Source: Hypholoma sublateritium FD-334 SS-4
Taxonomy: Eukaryota > Basidiomycota > Agaricomycetes > Agaricales > Strophariaceae
Assembly (NCBI GenBank): GCA_000827495.1
Contig: KN817560.1
Location: 190,772-254,771, forward strand
Direction of reading: 5' to 3'
Length of the DNA: 64,000 nucleotides
The notes under the pieces are model-generated. The model searched no databases, was not told where the DNA came from, and was given only the letters and a program-made list of their open reading frames with translations. Each line of letters begins with the position of its first letter. Position 1 is the first letter of the stretch. Position numbers and translations under genes: made by a program. Shown here in pieces: positions 23,162-40,128 of this stretch.

Positions 23162-26036
23162 ATGAGTGCCTCCGGCTCCAGAAGCGTAGTTCCTGCGGAG
23201 AAGTTTCCTGAATTCCTCAAAGAGGTACAATACAGCCTGCGTGCAGAATGTAAGACGTGGATCTGATGCACATCGCACATCAGGATTTTGAATTGGTCAA
23301 GAAACTCCGGAATTGTGGCACCGCCATTATATATCAGGCCATTAGCACTCGAGGGCGTCTACGTAGTCGGCATATCGCCCTGAAAAAGGTAAAGCCGCCC
23401 TTTCACAAACGAATAATGATAATTAACTTGAATCAGACCGTTCGGTCAGAACCCATTGCTCCTTCTACTTCACTTCATCAAGGTCTTTGCCACCCAAACA
23501 TCGTCGCTCTTTATTCTATCGCGTCGTCAGATTCTTCGCTTTTCGATTATCATGTCCTAGAACTCTGTTCGGACGGAAGCTTACTCACTCTATTGCACTC
23601 CCGAAACCCACCCACTTTGACTGAAGCAGAACTGCGCAACGTGACCAAAGGGATCGCCGGCGCACTCGGATATTTAAAAGAAGAACGAATCATCCATGGA
23701 AACATATCTCTGCCTCATATCCTCTTAGGTCAGGGATTTAAACCAGTAAGTATCAATATACAAATTGTAACTGTAATCATAATGTGATCCTTACTAAAGT
23801 TGGCTCGGTAATTGCAGAAATTATGTGGGTTCAAAAATTCGGCTTTCTTACAGCAAAACAAGGGCTTTTTATCGCGCTCTCCCAGATTCACTACGCATCC
23901 AGCTCCGTAAGATTATTACCACTGAAATTTCGAAGTGCCAGTTTTGTCAAATTTATGTCTGCTTTTAGGGAAATGCTAGAAAACCCGCCTCGATGTGGCT
24001 TCGCCGTTGATGTATGGGCTTTGGGGTGCGTTCTGCGTACTTGTATTGGAGTGAGTTTCTCTATCTTCAACCAGCTGTGAAAACATTCTTATTTGATCAG
24101 GGGACAACTGATGATGATCTTAGCGTGATTAGCGAAAGCTTCTCCCGTGCCTTCCCCGGGCACCAGCCCGAACTAAGACATCTTATTATGTCCATGTTAC
24201 TGCACGTAAGTACGAACTTACTGCATGTGGTCAAATGCTCATACCCTCCCCAACAAAGCAATCGGACGAACGTTTAAAAGCTGAAAATATAGCAAGGCAT
24301 AACTATTTACTCGAGACTTCATGGTTTAACACTCACTCTCTCCTGGGAACTCGGAAAGGGAAGAATAAAATCGACAATCATATGCTCGACAATTTTGAAC
24401 CCTTCGGGCTCCAACCATCTCAGGGTCATTTACCAGGTAGTCAAAACAACCAACAAAAGATTAGAACAGGCAGTGATGGATCTACGCTCACAACTTATGC
24501 CACGAATTACTCTAAGGAGCGACATGTTTTGAAAGACATTGGGAATGTTCCGCTTCCACGGTTTCTTCGCTCGAGATCGACGTCCAATTTAGGAGAAAGC
24601 GTCTTATGCGAATCTGCCATTTCTGGTCATACCGTAATATCTGAAAGACAGGCCATCCCGTGGAAACTTTCGAATGATCATGACACGGACCCTCATTCTC
24701 TTGAACACACCGTGCGGCCCGGGGGATCGACGGCAAATACATCAAGTCTAGTTCACCATGTCGCTGTGTCCAACATTCCCATCGGGACAACGCGTCCCCT
24801 ACCCATCGATACTAGGTCTCTCAGTCCTAAACTACACAAGCTGGCAATGGGAACGATTACTATCTTGAAATCACGATCTCTCCTTGTCGATTTCCGCCAG
24901 AATCAACGTCGGCTGGGACTCAAAGGTGATCAGGTTATAGTTATCTCTAACCAAGGAACATCCGTGGGTTTTCTTTTTTCACGAATGAATGTCCACTCAG
25001 TTCATTCTCAAGATAATGATCTTCCATGCACCACATCTCTCTGTGCCGACTTGTCTATTGGAACCTATCCATCAATACAATCTCGACAATCTACCGTCAG
25101 TATACTGGAAGCAGTACAATGATGCAGCTAACTTCGTCGATCGACTGAGACGGAAAATTCCTTTCGTGCGTAGCTTAGTCTATGTGATTATATCACTCAC
25201 TCTTCGCAACAGATTGTCATGTATAAATCGGGAGCAAAATGTGCCATGATGTCCAATCATCCCCTCGCAGATATCGAAATTATCTTATACGACGACGATC
25301 ATTCGACAGCGGGAGCGAAAATTCGTGGCGCTCGGCCAACCTCGGAGCAAACGCCTGTTATGCGAATCCAATATTGTCGGAGACGACATTTTCTCGAGCT
25401 AGCGCAAAGGCTCACCGGTGATCGTGGTACGGAATGGAAGAAAGACTGTAAGCCCTGTCTTGGACCGAGTGATATCTCTGGTTTGCTTCTCGGGAACGAA
25501 ATAAACATACTGGGAAAGAAAGGACTCACACTCGTCTTGGATCTTCTGCAGGCCTGTCAACACATTGAGGCATCTGACCCTGTCGATCTGAAAATCACTG
25601 CTTTGTTAAAAGCGTCGCTCAAGAAACGCGGTTCCCTCTCGTCTGAGCTAGAACTGAGGCATTCGACGCAAATGCCTGTCGGAATCCGCGCTGATGACAT
25701 TCTGGAAGAAACCCGCCATCTGCCCTCGGTCGGCTGGTGTAAACGATATCCTATCCCAGGCTCTTCCAACAGCTTCAAGTATATGATGATGCTCTTCGAT
25801 GGAACGTCTCTACTGGTGGACGTTACTGCCAATTCTGTCCTGCTTTCACTTCCCAGCGGAAACCAAATCACGTAATTCTAAAAAAAAAAACCTGTTGTTA
25901 ACGAAGCTAACAAGAAATTACCATCTATAGATGCGCCCTTTCTCCACCAAACCCTTCTGAGCGCCACCCGCAAGTCGCGAAGTATACCCGCTTTATGGCT
26001 GACTTCTTATCGCTCTACGATTGCAAGGAAATTTAA
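23162..26036 (+). CDS. PLK4: PLK4/SAK-like polo protein with degenerate kinase domain
   Basis: Ten exons (23162-23224, 23284-23388, 23437-23745, 23818-23906, 23969-24050, 24101-24205, 24259-24963, 25001-25165, 25213-25871, 25931-26036) join in frame to 795 aa; intron 7 is only 37 nt. Kinase domain about residues 20-250: Lys in HIALKK, CHPNIVALYSI, the APE motif (HPAPEML) and DVWALGC are kept. But HRD reads HGN (IIHGNISLPHILL) and DFG reads GFK (KLCGFK), and the Gly loop is poor. After a linker comes a PLK4-type cryptic polo box: SLSPKLHKLAMGTITILKS, NLDNLPSVYWKQYNDAANF, VMYKSGAKCAMM, PLADIEIILYDDD. The C-terminal polo box has VGWCKRYP, MMLFDGTSLLVDV and FMADFLSLY. PLK4 drives centriole duplication elsewhere, yet mushrooms have none. 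Predicted pseudokinase or scaffold, possibly at the spindle pole body (inference). Confidence 0.85.
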
Positions 26037-26209
26037 GGCACCCACATCTACTTGCTTTCAACAATACACTTACCGCCGGCTCAGCCTCTTGGAAACCTTC
26101 ATTATAAGCCAGATACACAATAGTGTGTTAATTTAAATCTACTATAAATCCAAACGCATGTTACGTAGATATAACCTGTGCAGACCTTAGATGCCGGGGA
26201 GCATACTGT

Positions 26210-28424
<2,215 letters not shown>

Positions 28425-29518
28425 CCTGCAATATTTCAAGGTCGAAAGAGGATGGTATACGCGCGTCGTTTGATGCCGTATTTATACATGCGAAAAGTCG
28501 GATACAGAGCGTCCACAGCGCAAGCCTAGCGGTATGTTCAGAATAGGAGAATGTCAAAAATCGCAAGGGATATTGTCCAAAAGGGAGCTGTATCGATACC
28601 CGCATGGTGCACAGAAGTACCGCGGTCAGCTGGTGATCAGCGCTCAGCATCCGGGCCCGGACGTGACCATGGCCACCTCATTCGAATTTCGGACCTCAAT
28701 ATGTGGCGATGTTCATCAATCATACATACCTGACGCGGAGCATACCTAGGTGGCAAGTATTTGCGATGAAGGATGTATGCACCAGAATGCGGTCGACGCT
28801 GGTATCAATATTGTAGCACAAGTTTGACTGGGCTGTATCGCTACAGCGCCGACCAATAAGTAGTACTCCAAAGTGAGAAAATAAAGGTTTCAGTAGGAGA
28901 CCTCTGACTTGAACTTGTCGCGGGGCAAAATGAAGTTTCCGCTTGGTTTCCGCTGTGTACCGGACAAGCAAGGAGTTAAGATGCGTTTACCGCCGAATTC
29001 GATCCCGTTCGATCACTTAACGAAATTCAAACTCAGCGAAGATCCCGGAGACTGTCTGCGGCGCGAACACAACAGCCTGAGCGGGGTTCGAGTGGAATCA
29101 TCTTCTGGATGCCACGTAAATGTAGTTGTTAATAGTAAGCATATATTGATTAGTTTTGCGTTTTTCCAAAGAGAAAGGCGATACAAATTTCAGGCAAAGT
29201 TCCAGTGAGATAAAACCAAATAGTCGTTGAGTTGAAGGAAGAGAAGGAGTGGATGTGAAGGGAACATTGATCTAGACACGACTCACGAAACAGGGATCCG
29301 TGGGTTTGGGGGCAATTTTTACGATTCACAGGAGTTTTTACAAGTGATAGTACTGCTATGTTGTGTTTAAAAACCATGGTAGTAGCCAAAATAAGATGGA
29401 ATTCCGATATGCTACAATTTTTATTCGTGGCCGAATGCAGGGAAACTTAGAAGAATGACATCTTGGCCGGCTGCCCTGATCACTTGGACTTGTCCAGATG
29501 CATTGGTCGGGCATAAAT
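28425..29518. other. Intergenic region between glucoamylases 2 and 3
   Basis: 1.1 kb holding the promoter of glucoamylase 2 and the 3' flank of glucoamylase 3. No gene is recognised. Confidence 0.5.
28479..28486 (-). promoter_or_regulatory. TATA box of glucoamylase 2
   Basis: TATAAATA on the minus strand, 54 bp before the ATG at 28424, the same arrangement as in the other two glucoamylases. Confidence 0.6.
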
Positions 29519-31777
<2,259 letters not shown>

Positions 31778-31822
31778 TGCAATGAGGATTGAGGATGATA
31801 GATTCTGTTTCGAAAGCACGTT

Positions 31823-31830
31823 CTTTTATA
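31823..31830 (-). promoter_or_regulatory. TATA box of glucoamylase 3
   Basis: TATAAAAG on the minus strand, 45 bp before the ATG at 31777. Confidence 0.6.
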
Positions 31831-32669
31831 CATTTTTGAGAGAGCTTGAACGAGAGATCTTGGACGGATCGAGGAAAGGTCGGCGCGTGGTGCGGATTGA
31901 TCTACAATATACCAGAATGGGTCTGGTTTCCGTAATATAGCGGGAAGTCTGTAAAAGCGCCAGTTTTGTTAGTCAACTGGTACGAACCGAGACGTGCTCG
32001 ATTCTACCGAGCCAGTGTTGTAAGAAATGCGATGCTTTCCTTCACAAGCGTAGAATGCAAGTAGAATGTAGTTCGTCGAGAATTTCTTTCAGAGTAAAAT
32101 AATCTATTGGGCAAGGTTTTCATGAGTTTGCGTAATCATATTTTAGAACAACCATTTTGCAACCATTCAACAACCATTGGAGAAACTTGCCTTGTAATGC
32201 GTTCCATTCTGTCCCGTTGCAAAGGTAAGATCCACGGAGTTCTTGGCGCTTGGTAATGGCTACCCCGTACTTTCGACCACGGGGCAGGTCGAAGATCACA
32301 ATATATTGGTCAAGACCACCGTCAATGAGCTGGGCGCTGCTGGACGCGTTGTTGTGGCCGAAGTTCGAATACCACGTGCAACAGCGCCTCGTCGGACCAT
32401 GATCAACCCAGATTCAGCTGCAGATCACAGTATAGGTCGGCATCAGTAAATTATAAGCGCATCCAATTACCGCTGTCCGTCGCTGGTCCACCTGATTGAC
32501 TCCAAATTCATGCTCACCGCTTGCCACATTTCAGCTGGCATGTTTGTTATTCAAGTAATTTGTAACTTGTAAGGACCGCGAACCGCTTTTCTTCGTACGC
32601 TCGAACGAGGTTGGTTTTTGAGGTCTAACATCCTTAATTTGAGGCAGCAACGGGGGCAAAGGCTAATAT

Positions 32670-32705
32670 TGGGGTACGTCTGGGGTATGCTGGGGTATGT
32701 GGGGA
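32670..32705 (+). repeat. Imperfect GGGGTAYGYT tandem repeat
   Basis: Three to four consecutive variants of a roughly 11-bp unit beginning GGGGTAY (GGGGTACGTCT, GGGGTATGCT, GGGGTATGT, then GGGGAA). Confidence 0.6.
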
Positions 32706-34947
32706 AATCCAAGACGACTTTTGGTAACTCAATACTCTGCCGAATTTGGTGCAAGTCCAGGCAGTGTCAAGCCCAAGGCCCACTTTCCACGGAATCTAGC
32801 ATCAGATTTCTATCTGAGCGGGGGCGGGGCTGCTCCTTTCGTCGTGACATGAGCAAGAAAAACGCTGATTTGTTTCGCCGGTAGTTCTCTGTTCATGTAG
32901 GTGGCGTGCAATATAGATGCGATGTTTCCTGGTGGAACATTTGAAATTATGCCTCCCACTCATTGGCAAGGCCAAGGATCCGATACTAAGGACGCTACAC
33001 TTGGCAATTTCAAGCTTCCTGGCTCGTGCTTTCCAATGACCAGGCGATGACCTCAGTGGAGAGTAAGTACTCTTTCGAGTTACTTATTTGGAAAGTTACA
33101 AACCGAAAAATAATTCGGTGTAGTTTTGGGAGCTTTGACATTGTCGTAGCCCTCGTCACTATGTTTGGGAGCCCCAGTGTAACGATTACTCCCAACGTCG
33201 ATGTCTGTAGAGTCGATGCACCGGGACCCTCAATCGTCGCAACATGTGGTATAGAGCACCTATATTTCCCGGTGTCAACCTGATTTCCCGTTTCATGAAA
33301 TGCTAACCGATCCAGGTTTGTTTCTCATTCGAGTCTTTATTCGAGTCTTTTGTGGGTGTTGGGCCTAATTTGGAATCATCTCGAGTTGATCGATTAGCGC
33401 TAGCGAGTAAACATGTGCGTTTTCCGGGTTCGAAGTAAGCTTTTGACCGTTATGAGCCGTTATGTCCGAAGATTTGTTTGTACGTCGCTTAGATCGTGTA
33501 ACGCGGGGGTCTGATTCTATGCCACCCAACAGCACCCGCGCCAAATACACACTCGGGCTAGAGGCTGCTAGAGGTGGACCTACATATACATTCGGATTCA
33601 AGAAATTAGATGGCAAAGATGACATGCTTTTGTAATCCAAGGGGTGGCAGCTGCTGGCGGGAGTTAGGTGAAATCGTGCTTGAAACAACGGTTTGATGCG
33701 ACCAAGAGGAGATAGAGACGCCACATCGATGGGCACCACACACTGCAATATAGCAGCAGCAGCAGTTCCTGATTTGAAGCAGGCAGGCTGGGCGTAGCTG
33801 GGTGCAATCCCGTTTGATGAGGCTCGTAAGGGCCTGTGGGGTAATCACTGGTAGTCAGCCTGATCTTGCGCAATGCCGAAAGGCTTTTCGATTCCCAACA
33901 GCTTCCTCGACATGCCAAGCCTTTCAAGTATCCCGATAGCGCCTGATAGCGCCGACTGGTATGGGGGCGGAAATAGGTTGGGTGGGATGTCTAGATTTCA
34001 AAGGCGCAAAATATTTTTTGGCTAGTCGTTGCCAGTATGAGGCGCCAGATATGCATGCGTACACAAATTCCCTATTACCAGATTGAACGAGGTTGAACGA
34101 AGCGCTGTAGCGCAGTACCGGCAGTTATTTACTGACGTGCCAGAGCTTCATATACACGAGAGGGGCTTAACGGGAAGGGAGCGGAATCGGAGACAGCATT
34201 CAACGCCTGGGCGTTGTGCGAGAAATGGATAATGATATTGTGACGCTGAGAGAGTGACCGGAAGAGCTGGCGTATCGCGGTGCGCATGGACAAGGGCCGG
34301 TGCACGAAGGTTCAAAGAGCTGTGTTGGAGAAGTCGAATGGTGGTCTAAGTTCTGAAACGCATGCAAGTTCTAGATCCTAATGTTATGGAAAACACAATA
34401 TGGCAATAGCGCTAGAATAGAGATGCGGCGCGCGTCTCCTGCAGGTTACTATCAGCCCGTTGGCGAGGGAGGTTTGAGCATAATTTCGTGCCAGATGGAA
34501 TGGATGTAAACTGGATGGGTGGATGATGAGATAAGGGGCATTTTCACTACACGAACTACATTGGACGGAGAAAGATACGTACAACATGTGCATTGTGCAC
34601 TGATTGATGTCCTCCAAATTGTAGCCATCTCGAACCATGCCAGTAGATAAGTGGAGTTCGTTTGAATTTTTGGGGGTTACGCATGTGTTGACAGCGACAT
34701 TTCAACTAGATTCTTGAGAGTCAGCTTGGTGTCATAAGGACTGAGCAAGTCAAGAGCAAGTCATGATTTCAGAAATCTGAGAGCTCTCGAGCGCCCAGCC
34801 GAGGGCCGAGGCAATTGATCGGCGGGGTCCAGGCAAACACGTGCTGGCAACCGAGTAAGTACCTTCTGCGGCCTGCCTCAGGACACCGCAATTGACGGTT
34901 CTTCATCATCGTCACCGGCAAACCTTCGATCTTTATCCTCCCCCAGC

Positions 34948-36510
34948 ATGCATTTGGGGCTGGTTAGCCTTAGCTACATCAGTACCCTTCTTTTCTTCTC
35001 TCTTGCGTCGCCTGTGGAACCTCAGCCTCATGATGTACTCTTCGCCGCTAAATCTGATCGCAATTGGTTCTCGTGGACTTGGGCATGGGGGACCGAAAGC
35101 ACTGTGACTGTAGTGGACCGTACCCCTGCTGTATCGTTCGCATCGAGGCCGGGTGTGTACTCTACGCCTAATTAGCCGCGGTCTGAGGCTTACTGTCGTA
35201 TCGTCCCATTCAGCGGCCTTCGGGGCAGAGATAACTGATCCACTGTTAGGATATGTTATCCCACTATCATCGTTCACGGTTCCATGCGAGGGCAATTCTT
35301 CGCAAAGAACATCCCTCCCAGAAAACTCAGGTTGCCCAGACCTCTGTCTTAGTGGTCCTCATGAACCCACCGAGACATGGATTGCGCTGGTTCAAAGAGG
35401 AAAATGCGAATTTGTCAAGAAGGTCCGGGAAGCTCAGCGACTAGGGGCCAAAGCAGTCGTGGTCGGGGGAGAAGACCCTGATATAACTGGATTTCCCGAT
35501 ACGCTTGTCAACATGTATAGTCCTGGTGCGCTTTCAATCAATCCTCGAGGAATGAGAGATCCCTGAACCGTTTTCTGCGACAGAGGATTCGTCTGATATC
35601 AATATAGCAGCCACATATATCAAGTTTTCTGATTACTCGGAGTTGTACACCCTCATATCGCGCTCGAATACCACGCATTCTGGTCTACGCACATTGACAT
35701 TGGTTATCACTGCCGAATATTCTGCTTGGGAGTGGTATTCGTAAGTCGCCTCACAAAGATTCTAGAATGACAACCATTCATACAACTGTCGCAGGCCCAT
35801 CATAACATTTGTCATTATTCTTTTGCTCCCCTCAGCTTTGACGTTCATCACGCTCCTGATCCATAGAATCCGCGCGTCTCGTGCGGCGCAGCGTGACCGT
35901 GCTCCGGAGGATGTTGTCAGAAATCTACCATGGAGAGTATGGACCGGAACAGGGTGGGAGAAACACGAAGGCGGAGAGGACGTCAATTCCGTTCCCGACG
36001 TAGTTGTACCGGAGGGCGACATTGAGGAAGGCCTTAGACCCAAAGATAACGTTCCTATACATGTTTCAGAGGCTGATGCTGGCGCGCCACCCCCAGAAGA
36101 AGACGCTTCAACGTCCATCCCCGTCACATCGCCCAGTGAAAACCAGCCATGGTTCGAGTCGCAGCAAGAATGTGCCATCTGCTTGTGTGAATTTGCGAAA
36201 GGCGACAAGGTCCGCGTTTTGCCCTGCCATCATATCTTCCACCTGCATGAAGTGGACGAATGGCTGATACAGCGCAAGAAATTGGTATCATTAACACCAC
36301 ATCTATTTATGCTCGTGGCTAATATTCTGCGCATAGTGCCCCGTTTGTAAAGCTGATGTTACACAACCTCCCCCACCGCCGCCAATACGACCTTACCCTA
36401 CACCTACCTCTCAAGCACTCCCTCAAGCTGCCCCCCTGGCTGATGCGACGGAGAGAACTCCTCTCCTCTCTACTGACTCTCGGGAACACAACGAACTTCC
36501 ACGATCTTAA
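34948..36510 (+). CDS. PA-TM-RING E3 ubiquitin ligase
   Basis: Membrane E3 ubiquitin ligase of the RNF13/GRAIL-like PA-TM-RING type, acting in endosomal, vacuolar or Golgi membranes. Signal peptide near [20 protein letters not shown]. The protease-associated domain has [20 protein letters not shown] and [11 protein letters not shown]. One transmembrane segment follows ([19 protein letters not shown]). The cytosolic part has an acidic/proline linker and a RING-H2 finger: [32 protein letters not shown], and CPVCKADV after the last intron. The tail is proline-rich with ERTPLLS and the stop is at 36508-36510. About five exons. Cysteine and histidine ligands are complete, so it should be active. 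Substrates are unknown. Confidence 0.9.
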
Positions 36511-37940
36511 TGACCACCACTCGCCTGGCTTTACTTATTCTGCCATTGTAATTCATCCCGCTGCGGACTACATGTACTCTATAGTATTGATATCATTTGA
36601 CTTCTTATTGTGCTGTTTAAACCTTACGCCGCGTGAATGATGTTGGTAGCGATAACTGGTGGACTTAATGAACAGATTCTCACTCTTAAGAATGCCCGAC
36701 ACAAGCTGGCACAGTCATTGTTCTGTGGGTACATGCTGCCACTCTATCGAAGTGTGTACTTAGTCCAAGCCCTGGGCCAGGATGACTCGGGTTATTTTTA
36801 GGCTGCGAAAACTACGATCTTATCTTATCTTCTTGAGTTGCCGAACCCACGTGTAGCGCAGATGACATCACCTGATGCCAATCCTTATTGTTTTCGCATC
36901 GCGACGCGGCTCGTTCCTGCCTTTCAAACTTCCATGACCGTCCAACTCGTGCTCGGACCCGGCACGTAATGCTTTCCTTCCTTTTCTTATCTCAGATTCT
37001 GGCGAAAATGTGTAACGAGCGCGTATTGTTGGAATCCGAATGCCACGCGGGTCGTCGGGCCCATGTTTGCCAAATGCTTGCACTCCCCAGGCTCGTCCTT
37101 CTCGCCCGTAGATGGACCCAGCGGCACCGGACGCCCACCTGACCCTGCAATTCGTGTTACAGCGAGTCATCTACAATTTGTCTGTGGCCGACGGTGATTG
37201 TGGCGGCTGTTAAACATTCTCTGATTTGTTCACCGGAGCGCAAGTCAGAATGGCGCTGGGTGTCGACTTCAAATTTCAAGTGAAGTCGTTGCCTACATGC
37301 AACCGGAATCTTATGGACAACTTCCATTGCTTTCAACTGCAATCACAAACACCTTATTTCCTGATATGGCTCCAGAAGACGCTCCCTCTAATGAGGGCCC
37401 CCAAGTTTTGACATGGATAACAATAAGGCCAGGAACGCGCACATATTCATTTCCTTAAACAATAAACCATCAGATTATTAGGTCAGACCGCGCATTTCCT
37501 GAAATTCTATTTGTTCGTCCCAAATTCACACCCTAGCCCGCATTTTGGTCCTGCCTCTTATTGTCTTTCGCGTCCGAAATTGCTCCTTGGGCGTGCATCC
37601 CCCCGGAATGTAGGTTTGGATCCAATGCCGATATTTTTTCACAGATCGAGTGTCCACGCCTCCCTCGTGGGGCACAACTCTATCGAGCGCCGTACATGGG
37701 CACATATATTGTGCTTTGACCACACAGGCCACGAACTGATTCACGGGCAGGGCCTTCTCATTGTTGATATTGTGTTCACTCGCCAAGTTAATCATCGCCG
37801 ACGAAACATAAAGCTGAGCGGCGCGCTGGCCTCGGTGCTTCTTCCTTTTTGTCAGGCTTGTTCTGGATCCGCACCCTCCCCTTCGTTTCCACGACTTTGC
37901 CCCGCCATACCGTCGTCAGGATCTCTGTGCATCCATCGCT
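36511..37940. other. Intergenic region without recognisable gene
   Basis: 1.4 kb between two plus-strand genes. Frames at 36868-37170 (minus) and 37511-37948 (plus) lack recognisable domains. The right end is the promoter of the CCCH gene. Confidence 0.45.
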
Positions 37941-39413
37941 ATGTCTAGGAGGTCACAATCGCAAAAGAAACGACACAGTGCGTAGCTCGTATCCGCTCAG
38001 ACAGCAGCGCAAGCTGAATACCTTGGATGAGCAGCCAAACCATGCAAATTCTTCCAGCTAAATAGATGCCCTCACACGGCCGAGGTCTGCGACTTTGCAC
38101 ACGTCCTGAGCGGACCTCTCCTAGCAGATGCGTCCCCGCTGTGTCGCTACTACTTTACGGGGCATTGCGCCCACGGTGCCTTGTGTAAGTACCGACACGA
38201 AGGTCAGCCCATGCCTACCGTTTCAGCGCCGAGCGACGCTCTTAACGGCATTTTTTTAGCCCTCTCACCTTTTGAAAATCCAGACGACATGTCTATGTCT
38301 GAATGGGCAGCCATGACATCCCCCGAACCTGTAAGTGTTATCCCCCCACCCCTGTATTTATTTTATCTTGAACGTCACGGCGGCCCTTATTATTTCAAAG
38401 TTCCCCGACACTCCGCCCGGCTACAAAACGTTTGCGCCGTACGCGCAGCGCTGGCCATCGTCCATGGCCGTCTACTCGCTCCCAGCCCCTTTCTCGCCTC
38501 AGTCGCCCCAGTCCCTCGTGTTCTCGCCGTCCTCGCGCTCCCGCGACTCAATCCAGTCGCTTGATACCGTGTCGACGGCGAACACCAGTCTGGAGTCGGA
38601 CGACGTCATGATCGTCACGGACGACCCGCAGTATGACGAGCACGCGCACGCGCACCAGTCGCAGATCTGCGTAGCGGAGGAGACGCCCATCGTGCACGTG
38701 TCGCCGTTCCAGCTCGCGCCTCTGTATATGAGGGTGCCGCCGATGCGGGCCTACGACTACACGTACGCGCACACGGTAAGTGGGAAGCCGCGGCTCGGCT
38801 CCCCTAAGTCGTCGACCAAGCAGAAGGCGCTGAAGTACAAGAGTGAGTGAGCCGTTGGCTTTGCCGCGGCGCGTGATAACTGATGTAGGTCGTGCGAGCA
38901 GCGAAGCCGTGTAAATTCTGGGCGACGGAGAAGGGGTGCCCGAATGGGGACGCGTGCACTTTGTGAGCATTTTGCAAGGTGTTTGCGTCAGTTGAACTCA
39001 TTTTTTTTGGAAGCGCGCATGATGAGATATTTTCAAGGAGCCCGTCGCCCCCTGCGGCGAAGCCTACGACATCTGACAAGGACGACACTAGCCGCAAGAA
39101 TTTCGTACCCATACAATGGCGCGTAATCGGCGGTGGCGTCCTTGTTAGCACGGTAAAGAAGGACAGCAACGAAGGCGAGAAATTTGTTCCTAGTATCGAC
39201 TGTTCGCTGCCGTCGAAGCCAGCGAATATCTCCCTGCCACCGCTCAAGATCATCACTCGCCAACGTTCCAATTCCATCCCCACGACCCCGAGTATTACTC
39301 AGATCAACGTAGAGCACGTAAGCCCCCTATGTATATATCGAGTTTATGTGCAGGTTGCTGACCCTTGGATGCGTGTACAGCTGTTCTCCGCTGAATCGCC
39401 TGGTGTTCTATGA
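37941..39413 (+). CDS. CCCH zinc-finger protein (three fingers), likely RNA-binding
   Basis: Three CCCH fingers of the RNA-binding type. The start at 37941 gives a basic N-terminus (MSRRSQSQKKRH), spliced to finger 1 (PCKFFQLNRCPHTAEVCDFA, then H). Finger 2 is CRYYFTGHCAHGALCKYRH. A long Ser/Pro-rich middle follows (SPQSPQSLVFSPSSRSRDS). Finger 3 is CKFWATEKGCPNGDACTFAH, with its last His contributed by a separate exon. The C-terminal region is Ser/Thr/Pro-rich (RQRSNSIPTTPSITQ) and ends ESPGVL. Seven or so exons; the intron after the first exon has alternative acceptors that give nearly the same protein. Probably controls mRNA stability or processing; the specific target is not visible. Confidence 0.82.
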
Positions 39414-40128
39414 TCGGGTATGCAGCAACAGGCTCTCCTTTCTGCATGCATCCACTCTGTCTCCATCTCTGCTGTGCCATCCCCCGTGCTAACGACCCTT
39501 CGATCTTCTCTCGCACGCCCCGGATTTTTGACTAGTACCAGACCTCTCTTCCTTGCGCGTTTACTTACAGTGGACTGCTATATAAATCACTGAATGAATC
39601 GGAATCACAGTAATTACAAGATGCAAATGTACGAGCATATATATATATGCAATGCAAAGCGCTGCCTGCGCTTGACAGGATAGTTGTAATTGAAGCGATG
39701 GGTGCATGTCACGATCAACTCGGTCTTGATTATCTCAGGCCGATGGCTAGACCAGCTGAGCCATGCATGGCTCCCGTTGACGTCCGTTGACACACACCTT
39801 CTGAACAAACCGGTAGTCGGAGCAGTCCAGACTTGGCCTCTTGTGGCGGCCACAAGCCTGGAAGATCCGGCAGCCAGTGAAATCTTCCATCGTTATCAGA
39901 TAAGATGGTGGCATATCCCTACTGCTTTCGTGGTGGGACTGACTCGGCGGTACTCACCCACTGACATATTGCTGTACATAAGTATCTTGGAAGCAAGTTC
40001 TATTACAGGAAACCTCAGCTGGCAACGTCCCGGCACCGCTTGACCACTGACGCAGCAATTTTATAAGGGCAGCACGCAATCGTTCCTTGTCCTTCTCCAT
40101 TCATCCTCTCCTCCTTCCTCCCCCCACC
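39414..40128. other. Intergenic region, heme oxygenase promoter
   Basis: 715 bp without a gene. A TATA-like TATAAG lies at 40062-40067, 62 bp before the heme oxygenase ATG, followed by a C/T-rich leader. Confidence 0.5.
40062..40067 (+). promoter_or_regulatory. TATA-like box of heme oxygenase gene
   Basis: TTTATAAGG context, 62 bp upstream of the ATG at 40129 and followed by a pyrimidine-rich leader. Confidence 0.4.

Larger units (their letters stand above)
31778..34947. other. Long intergenic region without recognisable gene
   Basis: 3.2 kb, the longest gene-free stretch after the left end. No open frame shows a known domain. It contains small imperfect tandem duplications (near 32150-32180, 32670-32705, 33315-33350, 34080-34105) of 10-15 bp units, which suggests slippage. 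No terminal repeats or transposase remnants are visible. The right end is the promoter of the RING gene. Confidence 0.5.

Noticed and set aside
39690..39765. tRNA-like start on the minus strand (GGCTCAGCTGGTCTAGCC)
   Set aside because: The D-arm look-alike is not followed by a T-arm (no GTTCGA-type loop), and no acceptor stem can be paired.
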